Assembly: GCA_963805795.1 (NCBI GenBank)
Contig: CAWDVG010000001.1
Location: forward strand, 62,001-126,000
Source: CAWARU01 sp963805795
Lineage (GTDB): Bacteria; Pseudomonadota; Gammaproteobacteria; UBA6186; Azoamicaceae
Reading direction: 5' to 3'
DNA length: 64,000 bases
Part shown: positions 35,350 through 46,345 of the stretch, piece after piece
How the letters are laid out: each line of letters begins with the position of its first letter
Position numbering within the stretch: position 1 is the first letter of the stretch
Program-made: the position numbers and the translations under genes
The notes under the pieces: generated by a model
Databases searched by the model: none
What the model was told of the DNA's origin: nothing
The model's input: only the letters and a program-made list of their open reading frames with translations

Positions 35350-35725
35350 ATGGCAACAGTTAATCAGTTAGTACGAAAAGGCCGACGCTTATTAAAGTCC
35401 GCAAGAAAACACCCGCCTTACAAGGCTGTCCTCAACGACGTGGCGTTTGTGCTCGCGTTTACACACAAACACCTAAAAAACCAAACTCAGCTTTACGAAA
35501 AGTGTGTCGTGTACGTTTAACCAATGGATATGAAGTCACCGCTTATATTGGGGGTGAAGGCCATAACTTACAAGAACACTCAGTCGTACTGATCCGAGGA
35601 GGACGTGTAAAAGATCTTCCCGGTGTACGTTATAAAGTGGTCCGAGGCCATTTAGATACTGCAGGCGTTAAAGATCGTAAACAAGGTCGTTCGAAATATG
35701 GAGCAAAAGCGCTGCAACTAAATAG
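35350..35725 (+). CDS. rpsL: Ribosomal protein S12, frameshifted
   Basis: Starts MATVNQLVRKGRR and, after a frame break at about 35395-35415, continues ALQ-CPQRRGVCARVYT and KKPNSALRKVCRVRLTNGYEV, the conserved decoding-centre loop with Lys42, then GGRVKDLPGVRYKVVRG. A second break near 35705 hides the natural end AATK-stop at 35725; without it a false 30-residue tail appears. The restored length of about 124 residues is normal. First gene of the str cluster. Confidence 0.92.
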
Positions 35726-35796
35726 TAAGTTTAATCAGGTAATTGCGTGGCACATTATTAAAATTAGTTGTTTAATAGAGAAATGAAGGTAGAGAA

Positions 35797-36290
35797 ATGC
35801 CAAGAAGACGAGTAATAGATAAAGCGATCCATCATTCCAGATCCAGTATATGGGAGCCAGTTATTAGCAAAATTTATGAATCATATAATGATGCGCAGGC
35901 AAAAAATCCATCGCAGAAAAAATCGTTTATGGCGCATTAGAGATCATTGAAACACGTCTAAACCGGGATCCATTAGCCAGTTTTTGAAAAAGCATTGGAT
36001 CATATTCGTCCCATGGTAGAAGTAAAATCTCGCCGGGTGGGTGGTGCTACTTATCAAGTGCCTGTCGAAGTACAAGGCAGCCGAGCTATGGCTCTTGCCA
36101 TGCGTTGGATTAGTAGAATTTTCTCGTAAACGCGGCGAAAAAGGTATGATCCGTTAAATTGGCTGGTGAAATTATGGATGCTGCTGATGAAGAAGGCGGC
36201 GGCACCGGCAAAGGTGGTGCAGTGAAAAAACGAGAAGACACGCACCGAATGGCAGAAGCTAATAAAGCATTTTCACATTATCGTTGGTAA
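35797..36290 (+). CDS. rpsG: Ribosomal protein S7, several frameshifts
   Basis: Begins MPRRRVIDKAIHHS. Further pieces in changing frames read KIVYGALEIIETR, PMVEVKSRRVGGATYQVPVEV, LAMRWI, FSRKRGEKGMI and AHRMAEANKAFSHYRW (with a T for A at the start of the last), in the right order. Frame breaks lie near 35900, 35980, 36105 and 36155. The S7 family is clear; the sequence is not translatable as given. Confidence 0.88.
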
Positions 36291-36304
36291 AGAGGAAAAG
36301 TTAA

Positions 36305-38412
36305 GTGGCACGTACAACCCCTATTGAACATTATCGAAATATCGGAATTGTGGCGCATATTGATGCGGGTAAAACCACAACTACTGAACGTATTCTTTTT
36401 TATACGGGTGTTTCTCACAAAATTGGTGAAGTACATGATGGTGCTGCAGTTACAGACTGGATGGAACAAGAACGTGAACGCGGAATCACCATTACTTCCG
36501 CTGCTGTCACTTGTTATTGGAAAGGTATGGCGGGTTCATTATCCTCAACACCGCATTAATATTATTGATACCCCTGGTCACGTAGACTTTACCATTGAAG
36601 TTGAACGATCACTTCGAGTACTGGATGGCGCTTGTGTTGTTTTTTCTGCTGTGGATGGTGTTGAACCACAATCAGAAACGGTTTGGCGTCAAGCAAATAA
36701 ATATAGTGTTCCAAGAATTGCCTTTGTCAACAAAATGGATCGCGTAGGCGCGGATCTTTTACGCGTTGTTGGACAAATTAAAACCCGTTTGGGTGCAAAT
36801 CCAGTCTTGATGCAACTCCCCATTGGCGCTGAAGAGAATTTTGAAGGTGTTGTTGATTTACTGAAAATGAAAAGTATTTATTGGGATGATGCCACTCAAG
36901 GTATGAATTTTGAATACCGAGACATTCTCCTGATATGCTAGACGAATGTAAAGAATGGCGAGAAAAAATGATTGAAGCCGCAGCAGAAGTTCGAAGAGCT
37001 TTGATGGAAAAATATTTAGGTGGTGAAACGCTTACAGAAGAAGAAATTCGTAAAGCCATTAGAACCCGTACCTTGAACAATGAAATTGTTCCTGTATTTT
37101 GTGGTACCGCCTTTAAAAATAAAGGCGTACAGGCTATGTTGGATGCAGTAATTGATTATCTACCTGCACCTAACGATGTTCCTGCCATTGAAGGGATTTT
37201 GCATGATAAAGAAGAATCAAAAGGTCTTCGACATCCTTCTGATGAAGAACCTTTTTCTGCATTAGCCTTTAAAATTATGACGGATCCTTTCGTTGGAACC
37301 CTGACCTTCTTCAGAGTGTATTCTGGCGTATTGAAATCAGGAGATACTGTATTAAATACGGTAAAAGATAAAAAGGAACGTATTGGTCGTATCTTGCTGA
37401 TGCTTGCTAATGATCGCGAAGAAATTAAAGAAGTTCGAGCGGGTGATATTGCCGCTGCGGTTGGCTTAAAAGACACCACGACCGGCGATACACTTTCGGA
37501 TCTCGATAAACTTATTACCCTTGAAAGAATGGAGTTCCCAGAGCCTGTGATTTCTGTTGCAGTGGAACCCAAAACCAAAGCTGATCAAGAAAAAATGGGT
37601 ATTGCGCTCAGCAAACTTGCGCAAGAAGATCCTTCCTTCCGTGTTCGAACGGATGAAGAAACGGGTCAAACCATTATTGCTGGTATGGGTGAATTGCATC
37701 TTAGACATTATTGTGGATCGGATGCGCCGCGAATTTAAGGTAGAAGCCAATACCGGTAAACCTCAAGTCTCTTATCGTGAAACCATTCGCAAATCGATTG
37801 AACAAGAAGGGAAATATATTCGTCAGACCGGTGGTCGGGGTCAATATGGTCATGTCTGGTTAAAAATTGAACCAGGCGAACTGGGTTCTGGTATACAGTT
37901 TGTGAATGAGATTGTGGGCGGTGCAATTCCAAGAGAATATATTCCCGCCATTGAAAAGGGTGTTCGCGAACAAGCTGACAAAATGGTGTGCTAGGCGGTT
38001 ACCCAGTCGTTGATACTAAAGTAACCGTTTTTGATGGCTCTTTCCATGATGTCGATTCCAATGAAATGGCATTTAAAATTGCAGGTTCTATGGCATTTAA
38101 AGCGGGTGCGCTTCGAAAGCTTCCCCTGTATTATTAGAACCGATTATGAAAGTAGAAGTCATTACGCCTGAAGATTATATGGGCGATGTAGTGGGCGATT
38201 TAAATCGTCGAAGAGGCGTCATTCAAGGAATGGACGATACAGTTTCTGGAAAACAGATTTCTGCAGAAGTTCCTTTGTCTGAAATGTTTGGATATGCAAC
38301 CGATTTAAGATCTGCAACGCAAGGTCGTGCAACTTATACCATGGAATTTACACGGTATCATGAAGCACCAGCCAATATTGCAGAAGGTATTGTGCAAAAG
38401 AAAGCGGGGTAA
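36305..38412 (+). CDS. fusA: Elongation factor G, several frameshifts
   Basis: The translocation GTPase. The GTG start at 36305 gives MARTTPIEHYRNIGIVAHIDAGKTTTTERIL (G1), with later GTPase motifs DTPGHVDFTIEVERSL (G3) and NKMDRVGADL (G4). Domains II to V follow to EGIVQKKAG at 38412. Frames break near 36530, 36930, 37700, 37985 and 38110. Every domain is present in order and total length fits about 700 residues. 6 bp separate it from tuf. Confidence 0.93.
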
Positions 38413-38418
38413 ACTAAA

Positions 38419-39610
38419 GTGGCAAAAGCAAAATTTGAACGAGATCTACCGCATATTAACGTGGGTACGATTGGTCACGTGGACCATGGTAAAACAACCT
38501 TAACTGCAGCCTTAACGAAGGTATTGGCAGAAAAGTTTGGGGGCGAATTTAAAGACTATGACCAAATTGATGCAGCGCCCGAAGAAAGAGCACGTGGTAT
38601 TACGATTGCAACCGCGCACGTAGAATATCGTTCACAAGCTCGTCATTATGCGCACGTGGATTGCCCAGGCCATGCGGATTATGTGAAGAACATGATTACC
38701 GGTGCCGCTCAGATGGACGGTGCGATTTTGGTGGTTTCTGCTGCCGATGGCCCCATGCCCCAAACCCGAGAACATATCTTATTGGCTCGCCAAGTGGGTG
38801 TTCCTTATATTGTGGTATTTTTGAACAAAGCAGACATGGTGGATGATCCTGAATTATTAGAATTAGTCGAAATGGAAGTACGCGATTTATTATCCAGCTA
38901 TAACTTTCCTGGCGATACAACTCCAATTATTCGGGGTTCTGCGTTAAAAGCCTTACAAGGAGATTCGAGCGAAATTGGTGTGCCTGCGGTATTAAAACTG
39001 GTGGAAGCGATGGATGCCTATTTCCCGATTCCAGAACGTGCCATCGATATGCCATTTTTGATGCCTATTGAAGACGTATTCTCCATTTCTGGACGAGGTA
39101 CAGTTATTACCGGCCGGGTGGAACGCGGTATTGTTAAAGCCTGGTGATGAAATGGAAATTGTCGGTTTAAGACCCACGCAAAAGACCACCTGTACGGGTG
39201 TTGAAATGTTCCGCAAATTATTAGACCAAGGCCAGGCGGGAGATAACGTTGGTGTACTTTTACGCGGAACGAAGCGAGAAGACGTAGAACGAGGACAAGT
39301 ATTAGCAAAACCGGGTTCTATTACACCCCATACGAAATTTGAAGCAGAAGTTTATGTGTTATCGAAAGAAGAAGGTGGGCGTCATACCCCATTTTTCAAA
39401 GGTTATCGCCCTCAATTTTACTTCCGAACTACAGACGTCACCGGAGAAGTGATATTACCTGATGGTGTAGAGATGGTCATGCCTGGAGATAACATAAAAA
39501 TGGTTATTTCATTAATTGCACCGATTGCAATGGAAGAAGGGGTTCGCTTTGCGATACGTGAAGGCGGACGCACAGTGGGTGCTGGTGTTGTTGCAAAGGT
39601 ATTGGAGTGA
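38419..39610 (+). CDS. tuf: Elongation factor Tu, one frameshift
   Basis: Delivers aminoacyl-tRNA to the ribosome. Motifs are HVDHGKTTLTAAL (G1), DCPGHADYVKNMI (G3) and NKADMVDD (G4). The GTG start (MAKAKFERDLPHINVG) is typical. One extra base near 39137 turns GIVKPGDEMEIVG into a stop; removing it gives about 396 residues, the normal size. Lies between fusA and rpsJ as usual for the str-S10 junction. Confidence 0.95.
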
Positions 39611-39615
39611 AGTAA

Positions 39616-39926
39616 ATGGCAAGTCAAGTGATTCGAATTCGCTTAAATCCTTCGATCATAAATTGATTGATAAATCTTCGAAGGAAATAGTAGAAACGGC
39701 AAAACGAACAGGCGCCCAAGTTTGTGGCCCTGTGCCCTTACCGACTCGCTTGGAGCGCTTTACTATCCTGATTTCTCCGCATGTGGATAAAAATGCTCGG
39801 GATCAATATGAAATTCCAACGCATAAACGTTTGATCATTATTGTTGAACCAACGGATAAAACCGTGGATGCATTGATGAAGTTGGATTTAGCTGCGGGTG
39901 TTGATGTTCAGATTGCTGTGAGTTAA
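39616..39926 (+). CDS. rpsJ: Ribosomal protein S10, one frameshift
   Basis: Starts MASQVIRIRLK. One A is missing near 39650 in the AAA before TCCTTCGATC; with it the protein continues SFDHKLIDKSSKEIVETAKR, TRLERFTILISPHVDK and KTVDALMKLDLAAGVDV to a stop at 39926. Normal length, about 103 residues. First gene of the S10 operon. Confidence 0.92.
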
Positions 39927-39952
39927 AAAAGACGGAAAACGAGGTAATAGAA

Positions 39953-40621
39953 ATGACAATTGGTGTGGTTGCACGAAAATGTGGGATGACTCGAGTCTTT
40001 GTCGCAGACGAAGGCATTTCGATCCCGGTAACCGTGGTTGAGTTAACACCCAATCGCATTACCCAGCTTAAAACGATGGAAAATGAAGGGTATTGTGCGG
40101 TTCAAGTGACAATGGGTGAACAAAAACCTTCCAGAATAACAAAACCATTATTGGGCCATTTTGCAAAAGCAAATGTGGTACCTGGAAAGGGTTTGTGGGA
40201 ATTCAGAATCTCAGAGGAAGAATTAAAAAGTTTAACCTTAGGCGGAGATCTGTCGGCTTCTATCTTTGCCGAAGGACAGATGGTTGATGTTGTTGGTACA
40301 ACCAGAGGGCGTGGTTTTACTGGGGTTATAAAAAGACATAATTTTAAATCTCAAAGAGCATCTCATGGTAATTCTTTATCTCATAATGCGCCGGGTTCCA
40401 TAGGACAAAATCAGTCTCCAGGACGCGTATTTAAAGGTAAAAAGATGGGTGGGCAATATGGTAACGAACGCCGCACTGTACAAAATTTGAAAGTAGTTAA
40501 AGTCGATGTCGAGCAACATGTTCTTCTAATTAAAGGTGCGGTGCCAGGGGCTCCAGGCGGAATTGTCTTTATCCGTCCTGCAGTAAAACAACGTTCAAAA
40601 AATAAAGCGGCAGCTGCCTAA
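39953..40621 (+). CDS. rplC: Ribosomal protein L3
   Basis: Intact at 222 residues, starting MTIGVVARKCGMTRVF, with GTTRGRGFTGVIKRHNF and the GGQYGNERRTVQNLKV segment of L3. Slightly longer than the E. coli protein because of a basic, Ala-rich tail. A ribosome-binding region (GAGGTAATAGAA) precedes the ATG. Confidence 0.96.
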   Translation: MTIGVVARKCGMTRVFVADEGISIPVTVVELTPNRITQLKTMENEGYCAVQVTMGEQKPSRITKPLLGHFAKANVVPGKGLWEFRISEEELKSLTLGGDLSASIFAEGQMVDVVGTTRGRGFTGVIKRHNFKSQRASHGNSLSHNAPGSIGQNQSPGRVFKGKKMGGQYGNERRTVQNLKVVKVDVEQHVLLIKGAVPGAPGGIVFIRPAVKQRSKNKAAAA

Positions 40622-40633
40622 CAGGAGGGTAGA

Positions 40634-41254
40634 ATGGAAATAGCATTAGCTATGCCCGGTGGTGAGGCATCCAAAAAAGCTGTTGAAGTATTGGCCACTA
40701 CTTTTGGTCGAGATTTTAACGAAGCTTTAGTGCATCAAGTGGTGACTGCTTATTTAGCCGGTGGACGCGCCGGCACTTCCGCACAAAAAACGCGTAGAGA
40801 AGTGCGTGGCGGGGGAGCAAAACCATGGCGTCAAAAAGGAACAGGTAGAGCACGTGCGGGCACTATCCGCAGCCCAATATGGCGAGGGGGCGGTAAAGTA
40901 TTTGCAGCTGTCCCTCAGGATTACAGCCAAAAAGTGAATCGAAAAATGTATCGAGGGGCTATGCAATCTATCTTGTCGGAATTATTACGACAGAATCGTT
41001 TGATTGTAGTTGAAAATTTTGCAGTTTCCGGGCCTAAAACGCGCGATTTGCTAGCAAAGCTAAAAGATTTTGGACTGCAAGAACCCTTATTGTGACCCAT
41101 GATTGGGATTCCGATCTTGTATTTATCTGCTAGAAATATTCCACGAGTGGGTGTGCGGCAAGTAAAAGATGTGGATCCCGTTAGCTTAGTGAAGTTTGAA
41201 AATGTTTTAATGACGGTTGATGCCATTCGACAATTTGAAGAGGTGCTAGGATGA
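40634..41254 (+). CDS. rplD: Ribosomal protein L4, one frameshift
   Basis: The first 153 codons read AGTSAQKTRREVRGGGAKPWRQKGTGRARAG, the L4 loop that lines the exit tunnel. Just after GLQEPLL a base change near 41090 breaks the frame; the rest continues VTHDWDSDLVF and FENVLMTVDAI to EEVLG at 41254. The stop overlaps the rplW start as ATGA. L4 also represses this operon in E. coli; whether that holds here is not visible. Confidence 0.92.
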
Positions 41255-41547
41255 ACGAGAAACGTTTGTATCAAGTCATACTGGGACCGCACACAACTGA
41301 AAAATCTCATCGCTTAGGTGATAAACACCGACAGATGGTATTTAAAATTGCCAAAGACGCTACCAAGGTAGAGGTCAAAAAGGCTATTCAACAACTATTT
41401 TCTGTGGTTGTGAAAAGCGTTCGAGTGGTTAATCTGAAGGGAAAACAAAAGAACTTTAAACAGCAGGCAGGTCGTCGATCTGATTGGAAAAAGGCTTATG
41501 TTTCTTTAGCAGAAGGCCATGATATTAACTTGGCTAATTTTCAATAG
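41251..41547 (+). CDS. rplW: Ribosomal protein L23
   Basis: Intact, 98 residues: MNEKRLYQVILGPHTTEKSHRL, with VEVKKAIQQLFSVVVKSVRVVN. It forms the tunnel-exit docking site for trigger factor and SRP. ATGA overlap with rplD. Confidence 0.95.
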   Translation: MNEKRLYQVILGPHTTEKSHRLGDKHRQMVFKIAKDATKVEVKKAIQQLFSVVVKSVRVVNLKGKQKNFKQQAGRRSDWKKAYVSLAEGHDINLANFQ

Positions 41548-41556
41548 AGGTTTGGT

Positions 41557-42385
41557 ATGCCAATTGTAAAAACAAAACCAACATCACCAGGAAGACGCTT
41601 TCTTGTTAAAGTCGTTAACAAAGAACTACATAAGGGTAAGCCTCATGCTTCATTGGTTGTTTCCAATAAACAAGCAAAGGGTCGAAACTGTCATGGCCGT
41701 ATTACGGCATGGCAACGAGGCGGCGGCCATAAACAAAAATATCGAATTATCGATTGGAAACGAAAGAAAGAAGGTATTCCCGGAACGGTTGAAAGGTTCG
41801 AATATGATCCTAATCGAACCGCCAATATTGCACTGATTTCCTATGCAGATGGGGAGCGCTGTTATATGATTGCTCCCAAAGGGATATTAGTTGGTGCAAA
41901 AGTTCTTTCAGGACAAGATGCCCCAGTTGCTATTGGTAATTGTCTGCCGCTACGAAACATCCCCGTGGGTTCTGTTTTGCATTGTGTTGAAATGATGCCT
42001 GGAAAAGGGGCTCAATTAGCTCGAAGTCGCAGGTTGTTCCGTACAATTGCTGGCTAGAGAAGGCAGTCACGCGACGCTCCGATTGAAATCAGGTGAAATG
42101 CGTCGTGTACTAATTGATTGTCGAGCAACGATTGGTGAAGTTGGAAACAGTGAACATAATTTACGGAAAATTGGTAAAGCTGGAGCGAATCGTTGGCGTG
42201 GAATTCGACCCAATGTTCGTGGGGTTGCTATGAACCCTGTTGACCATCCTTTAGGGGGTGGTGAAGGACGCACTTCTGGTGGACGTCCACCTTGTACACC
42301 TTGGGGTATTCCAGAAGGTACCAAAACCAGACGCAACAAGCGTACTAATCATATGATTATTCGTCGTCGTAAAGCATCGAAGTAG
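41557..42385 (+). CDS. rplB: Ribosomal protein L2, one frameshift
   Basis: Near the peptidyl transferase centre. The first part runs to LARSRRLFRT; an extra C near 42026 breaks the frame, and its removal gives the usual RSAG-x-VQLLAREGSHATLRLKSGEMR. The C-terminal part has RGVAMNPVDHPLGGGEGRTSGG with the conserved His. Corrected length 275 residues, normal. Confidence 0.95.
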
Positions 42386-42396
42386 AGGATTAAAAC

Positions 42397-42690
42397 ATGG
42401 CACGTTCTTTGAGAAAAGGGCCCTTTATTGATGGCCACTTACTAGAAAAAGTGGAAGAGGCGATTGCCTCACGCGTAAAAAGGCCAATTAAAACATGGTC
42501 AAGACGCTCTGTTATTATTCCAGATATGGTGGGTTTAACCATCGCTGTTCATAATGGAAAACAGCATGTTCCTATTTTGGTAACAGAAAATATGGTGCAA
42601 CATAAATTAGGTGAATTTGCGCCTACGCGTACTTTTCGTGGCCATTCCGGCGATAGAACTGCGAAAAAAGATGATAAAGGCAAGAAGTAA
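42397..42690 (+). CDS. rpsS: Ribosomal protein S19
   Basis: Intact, 97 residues: MARSLRKGPFIDGHLLEKV, KTWSRRSVIIPDMVGLTIAVHNG and HKLGEFAPTRTFRGH, all typical. Ribosome-binding region GAGGATT precedes the ATG. Confidence 0.96.
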   Translation: MARSLRKGPFIDGHLLEKVEEAIASRVKRPIKTWSRRSVIIPDMVGLTIAVHNGKQHVPILVTENMVQHKLGEFAPTRTFRGHSGDRTAKKDDKGKK

Positions 42691-42723
42691 GTTGTTCAGT
42701 GATAATTGAGTGAGGATATTCCA

Positions 42724-43062
42724 ATGCAAGAGGTAAGGGCAGTATTAAAAGAAGCGCGATTATCAGCCCAAAAGGCACGATTAGTGGTCGATCAAGTGCG
42801 TCGCTTAGATATAGAAAAGGCGCTTCAACTATTGACCTTTAGCCCCAAAAAGGCAGCATCTATTATTAAAAAAGTATTAGAATCTGCCATTGCAAATGCA
42901 GAACATAATGAAGGTTTAGATATTGATGACATTAAAAATTGCACGTATTTATGTAGATGAAGCACGGAAATTGAAAAGGGTGAGTCCTCGAGCTAAAGGC
43001 GTGGAGCTCGGATTGTAAAGCAAGTTGCCATATTACTGTTGTGGTTGCGCGGCTTAAAGTAA
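42724..43062 (+). CDS. rplV: Ribosomal protein L22, frameshifted
   Basis: The natural start is MQEVRAVLKEARLSAQKARLV at 42724. Frame breaks near 42935, 43000 and 43025 separate it from RIYVDEARKLKRVSPRAKGR and CHITVVVAR, which complete the L22 end. Ends around 43062, giving about 112 residues. The exact end depends on the correct bases. Confidence 0.87.
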
Positions 43063-43077
43063 GAGAGAGGTTTTTGC

Positions 43078-43752
43078 ATGGGTCAAAAGGTACATCCAGT
43101 TGGTATTCGCTTAGGAGGCATCCGCGGGATATAATGCACGTTGGTATCCAGAAGGGGTGGAGTTCATTTAAAGAAACCCTAGAAGGTGATATTCGAAATT
43201 CGTCAAATGTTGAAAAATTGCTTCCGAAAGCTGCCGAGTTAAGCATCTGTATTAATTGAACGAACTGGAAGGAATGTTAAAGTCACTTTGAGAACAGCAA
43301 AGCCCGGGGTAATTATTGGTAAAAAAGGCGAAGATGTTGAAAAATTACGGGTTGACATCAGTGCCAAAACTGGGCTTGCCGGTTACATATCAACATTGAA
43401 GAAATCAGAAGACCAGAATTAGATGCAGCATTGTTGCAAGAAGTATTGCTCAGCAATTAGAAAAACGCATTATGTTCAGACGTGCCATGAAACGTGCTGT
43501 AACCTCTGCACTACGTTTAGGAGCGAAAGGTATTAAAGTATCTGTGTCCGGTCGATTAGGCGGTGCTGAAATTGCACGTCGAGAAGTTTATCGTGAAGGT
43601 CGTGTGCCTTTGCATACCCTTCAGAGCAGACATTGATTATGGTACAGCCATTGCAAAAACCACTTATGGGATCATTGGTGTAAAAGTATGGATATTTAAA
43701 GGCGAAGATTATCCTCGGTAAAGAAGAGCCAGCATTACAAGAGATAGCATAG
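43078..43752 (+). CDS. rpsC: Ribosomal protein S3, several frameshifts
   Basis: Begins MGQKVHPVGIRLGGI, then in other frames WNARWYPE, IERTGRNVKVTLRTAKPGVIIGKKGEDVEKL (KH domain), RRAMKRAVTSALRLGAKGIKVSVSGRLGGAEIAR and a C-terminal GVKVWIFKGE, ending EEPALQEIA at 43752. At least five breaks. Order and length (about 225 residues) match S3. Confidence 0.88.
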
Positions 43753-43809
43753 AATGTAGGGGCGGACCGCTGAGTCCACCCTTTAGAGTATTTTGCGGAG
43801 TACAGTTAG

Positions 43810-44226
43810 ATGTTGCAACCTAAACGAACCAAGTTTCGCAAGCAGCAAAAAGGCCGCAACCGTGGCGTTGCGACTCGGGGTAATAAAGTGAGTTTTGGCG
43901 AATTTGGGTTACGTTCCAAAGATCATGCTCGAATTACTGCGCGGCAAATTGAGGCTGCCAGACGTGCGATTAGCCGTTTTATTAAAACGAGGTGGAAAAG
44001 TTTGGATTCGAATTTTTCCAGATAAGCCTATCACACAGAAGCCTTTAGAAGTTCGGCAGGGAAGTGGTAAAGGGAATGTCGAATATTGGGTATGCTTTGG
44101 TGCAACCTGGCCGACATGTTATTTGAAGTTGAGGGAGTTGAGCGTCAGAATGCAGAAGAAGCTTTCCGCTTGGCAGCTGCAAAACTTCCAGTCAAAACAG
44201 AATTAGTCGAAAGAGTGGTGAAGTAA
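43810..44226 (+). CDS. rplP: Ribosomal protein L16, frameshifted
   Basis: MLQPKRTKFRKQQKGRN, then FGEFGLRSKDHARITARQIEAARRAI is the conserved L16 core; the frame breaks in the region 43985-44110, and MLFEVEG and EEAFRLAAAKLPVKTELVERVVK continue it to the stop at 44226. About 138 residues. The stop overlaps the rpmC start. Confidence 0.9.
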
Positions 44227-44437
44227 TGAAAGCAGCAGAACTGAGAGAAAAAACCGTATCTGAATTAAATTCGAGTCTGAATGAAATTCGAAGGCAGCAA
44301 TTTAAATTGCGTCTTAATAAAGCGGAGGGGAGATGACTAAAACTCATCAAATAAAACTTCTCCGTCGTGATGTTGCACGAATCCAGAGTATTATGGCTGA
44401 AAAACAAGCGCAAGAAACACAAGAGGGTGCAAAATGA
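44226..44437 (+). CDS. rpmC: Ribosomal protein L29, one frameshift
   Basis: Begins MKAAELREKTVSELNSSL, the usual L29 start. The frame breaks near 44325-44335; the shifted frame gives MTKTHQIKLLRRDVARIQSI to EGAK at 44437. About 70 residues. Confidence 0.88.
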
Positions 44438-44720
44438 TGACGAACAGACAGCACAAAAACAAATGGTCGTACCTTACGTGGAACCGTTGTCAGCAAAAGA
44501 TGAATAAAACCATTGTGGTTCGTGTGATCGTCAAGTAAAACATCCACTTTATGAAAAGATTATGACAATTCTACAAAATTGTATGTGCACGATGAAAATA
44601 ATCAATGCCAAGAAGGGGACTTGGTTATCATTCAAGAAACAAGATCCTATTTCAAAAACTAAGTGTTGGAAATTGGTAGAATTGCTTGAAAAAGGAGGTG
44701 ATATGTTAATCCGACTTTGA
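44437..44720 (+). CDS. rpsQ: Ribosomal protein S17, several frameshifts
   Basis: RTLRGTVVSAKMNKTIVVRV, QVKHPLYEKI, DENNQCQEGDLVIIQETR and SKTKCWKLVELLEK are found in order but in different frames. The exact start (44434 or 44437) and end are uncertain because of the breaks near 44455, 44525, 44560 and 44645. Confidence 0.82.
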
Positions 44721-44736
44721 CGGAGACTTAAACACC

Positions 44737-45104
44737 ATGATTCAAATGCAGTCCATGCTTGATGTGGCAGATAATAGCGGCGCACGTCGTATCATGTGCA
44801 TCAAGGTACTCGGTGGTTCAAAACGACGTTATGCAGGTATTGGTGATGTCATCGCTGTCAGTGTGAAAGATGCCATCCCTCGAGGAAAGGTTAAAGAAAG
44901 GTGAAGTGTTAAAAGCGGTCATTGTGAGAACTTGCAAAGGGGTTCGAAGACCAGATGGTTCTTTATCCGATTTGATAAAAATGCAGCGGTTTTATTGAAC
45001 AATCAACTACAACCCATCGGTACCCGTATTTTTGGTCCTGTGACTCGAGAATTCGCGGAGAGCAATTCATGAAGATTATTTCTTTGGCTCCTGAAGTGTT
45101 ATAG
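44737..45104 (+). CDS. rplN: Ribosomal protein L14, frameshifted
   Basis: MIQMQSMLDVADNSGARRIMCIKVLGG and GDVIAVSVKDAIPRGKVK are classical L14. Breaks near 44887 and 44965 precede VIVRT, GVRRPDGS and FGPVTRE. It ends FMKIISLAPEVL at 45104, about 122 residues. Confidence 0.9.
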
Positions 45105-45125
45105 GGGAGAAGAGAGAAAGTATTT

Positions 45126-45461
45126 ATGCGTAAGATTAAAAAAGGTGACTACAGTTATCTTATCCGGAAAGGACAAGGGCCGACAAGGAACTGTTTTATC
45201 GGTTATTAGGATGGGCTTGCGTATTGTAGTTGAAGGGATTAATATGGTTAAGCGACACACAAAACCTAATCCTCAACAGAAATACCAGGTGGAATTTTAG
45301 AAAAAGAAGCCTCCATTGATATATCAAATGTTGCGCTTTTGAATCAGGCCACTGGCAAGGCAGATAAAGTAGGGTTTAAAATTCTTGAAGATGGACGCAA
45401 AGTTAGGATTTTTAAATCAACGGGAGAAGTGGTTATTGAGGAAGCACGAAGAGCAGGTTAA
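45126..45461 (+). CDS. rplX: Ribosomal protein L24, frameshifted
   Basis: MRKIKKGD followed, after a break near 45150, by VILSGKDKGRQGTVLSVI, the KOW motif. A further break lies near 45275 before EKEASIDISNVALLNQATGKADKVGF. Ends VIEEARRAG at 45461, about 110 residues. Confidence 0.88.
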
Positions 45462-45466
45462 AAATC

Positions 45467-46022
45467 ATGGCAAAAAGCAAGACTAGTTTAAGATTAAAAG
45501 ACACTTTAAGGAGTCCGTCCTTAAAAAGCTAATAAGGAGTTTGGATATTCCAATGTAATGGAAGTTCCAAAGATTAAGATGATAACATTGAACATGGGGG
45601 TCGGTGAAGCAGTAAACGATAAAAAAGTAGTCGATAACGCAGCATTCTGATTTAGAACAATTGCTGGTCAAAAACCAGTGATTACCAAAGCACGAAAATC
45701 AGTTGCTGGTTTTAAGATTCGTGAAGGTTGGCCAATTGGCTGCAAAGTAACTTTACGTCGTGATCGTATGTATGATTTTCTAGAACGCTTATTATCTATT
45801 GCCATTCCACGAGTTCGTGATTTTCGTGGCTTGAGTAGACGTTCTTTTGATGGTCGAGGCAATTATACTTTTGGAGTGAAAGAACAAATTGTATTTCCAG
45901 AAATTCAATACGATAAAATTGATGCGATTCGTGGCATGGATATCACCATCACCACTTCAGCAAAAACAAATGCGGAAGGCCTGGCATTATTGCAGGCTTT
46001 CAATTTCCCTTTTAAGGAGTAA
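45467..46022 (+). CDS. rplE: Ribosomal protein L5, frameshifted
   Basis: Starts MAKSKTSLRLKD; breaks near 45505-45550 and 45650 separate it from YSNVMEVPKIKMITLNMGVGEAV and the intact C-terminal part beginning near 45678 (KPVITKARKSVAGFKIREG, PRVRDFRGLSRRSFDGRGNY). Ends at 46022, about 184 residues. Binds 5S rRNA. Confidence 0.9.
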
Positions 46023-46030
46023 GCGATTTA

Positions 46031-46336
46031 ATGGCTAAACGTTGCATGAGTGAAAAAGAAAAACGACGCGTTCATTATTTAAAAAATATGACAAACGCCG
46101 TTATGAGTTGCGTGAAATTATTCGTGATCAAAAAATGAATTTAGAAGAAAAGATTGAAGCGCAGAAAAAGATGCAGAAGTTACCTAGAGATTCTAATCGA
46201 TGTCGTATGAAGAAGTCGTTGTCTCATCACAGGAAGTTCAAGAGGTGTTTATCGAAGATTTGGTTTAACTCGACATAAGTTACGTGAATTTGCAATGGAA
46301 GGGATGATTCCAGGTATTCGAAAGGCAAGTTGGTAG
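46031..46336 (+). CDS. rpsN: Ribosomal protein S14, frameshifted
   Basis: MAKRCMSEKEKRR, then YDKRRYELREIIRDQKMNLEEK, LPRDSN and SCRRPRG-like region, ending GMIPGIRKASW at 46336, in several frames. This is the zinc-free, about 101-residue form of S14. Confidence 0.86.
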
Positions 46337-46345
46337 GAGAGCAGA

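Noticed and set aside
37156..37578. Long minus-strand open frame within fusA
   Set aside because: It is the shadow of a strongly conserved EF-G segment on the plus strand. The same applies to minus-strand frames at 42067-42339, 46655-47095 and 40921-41310.
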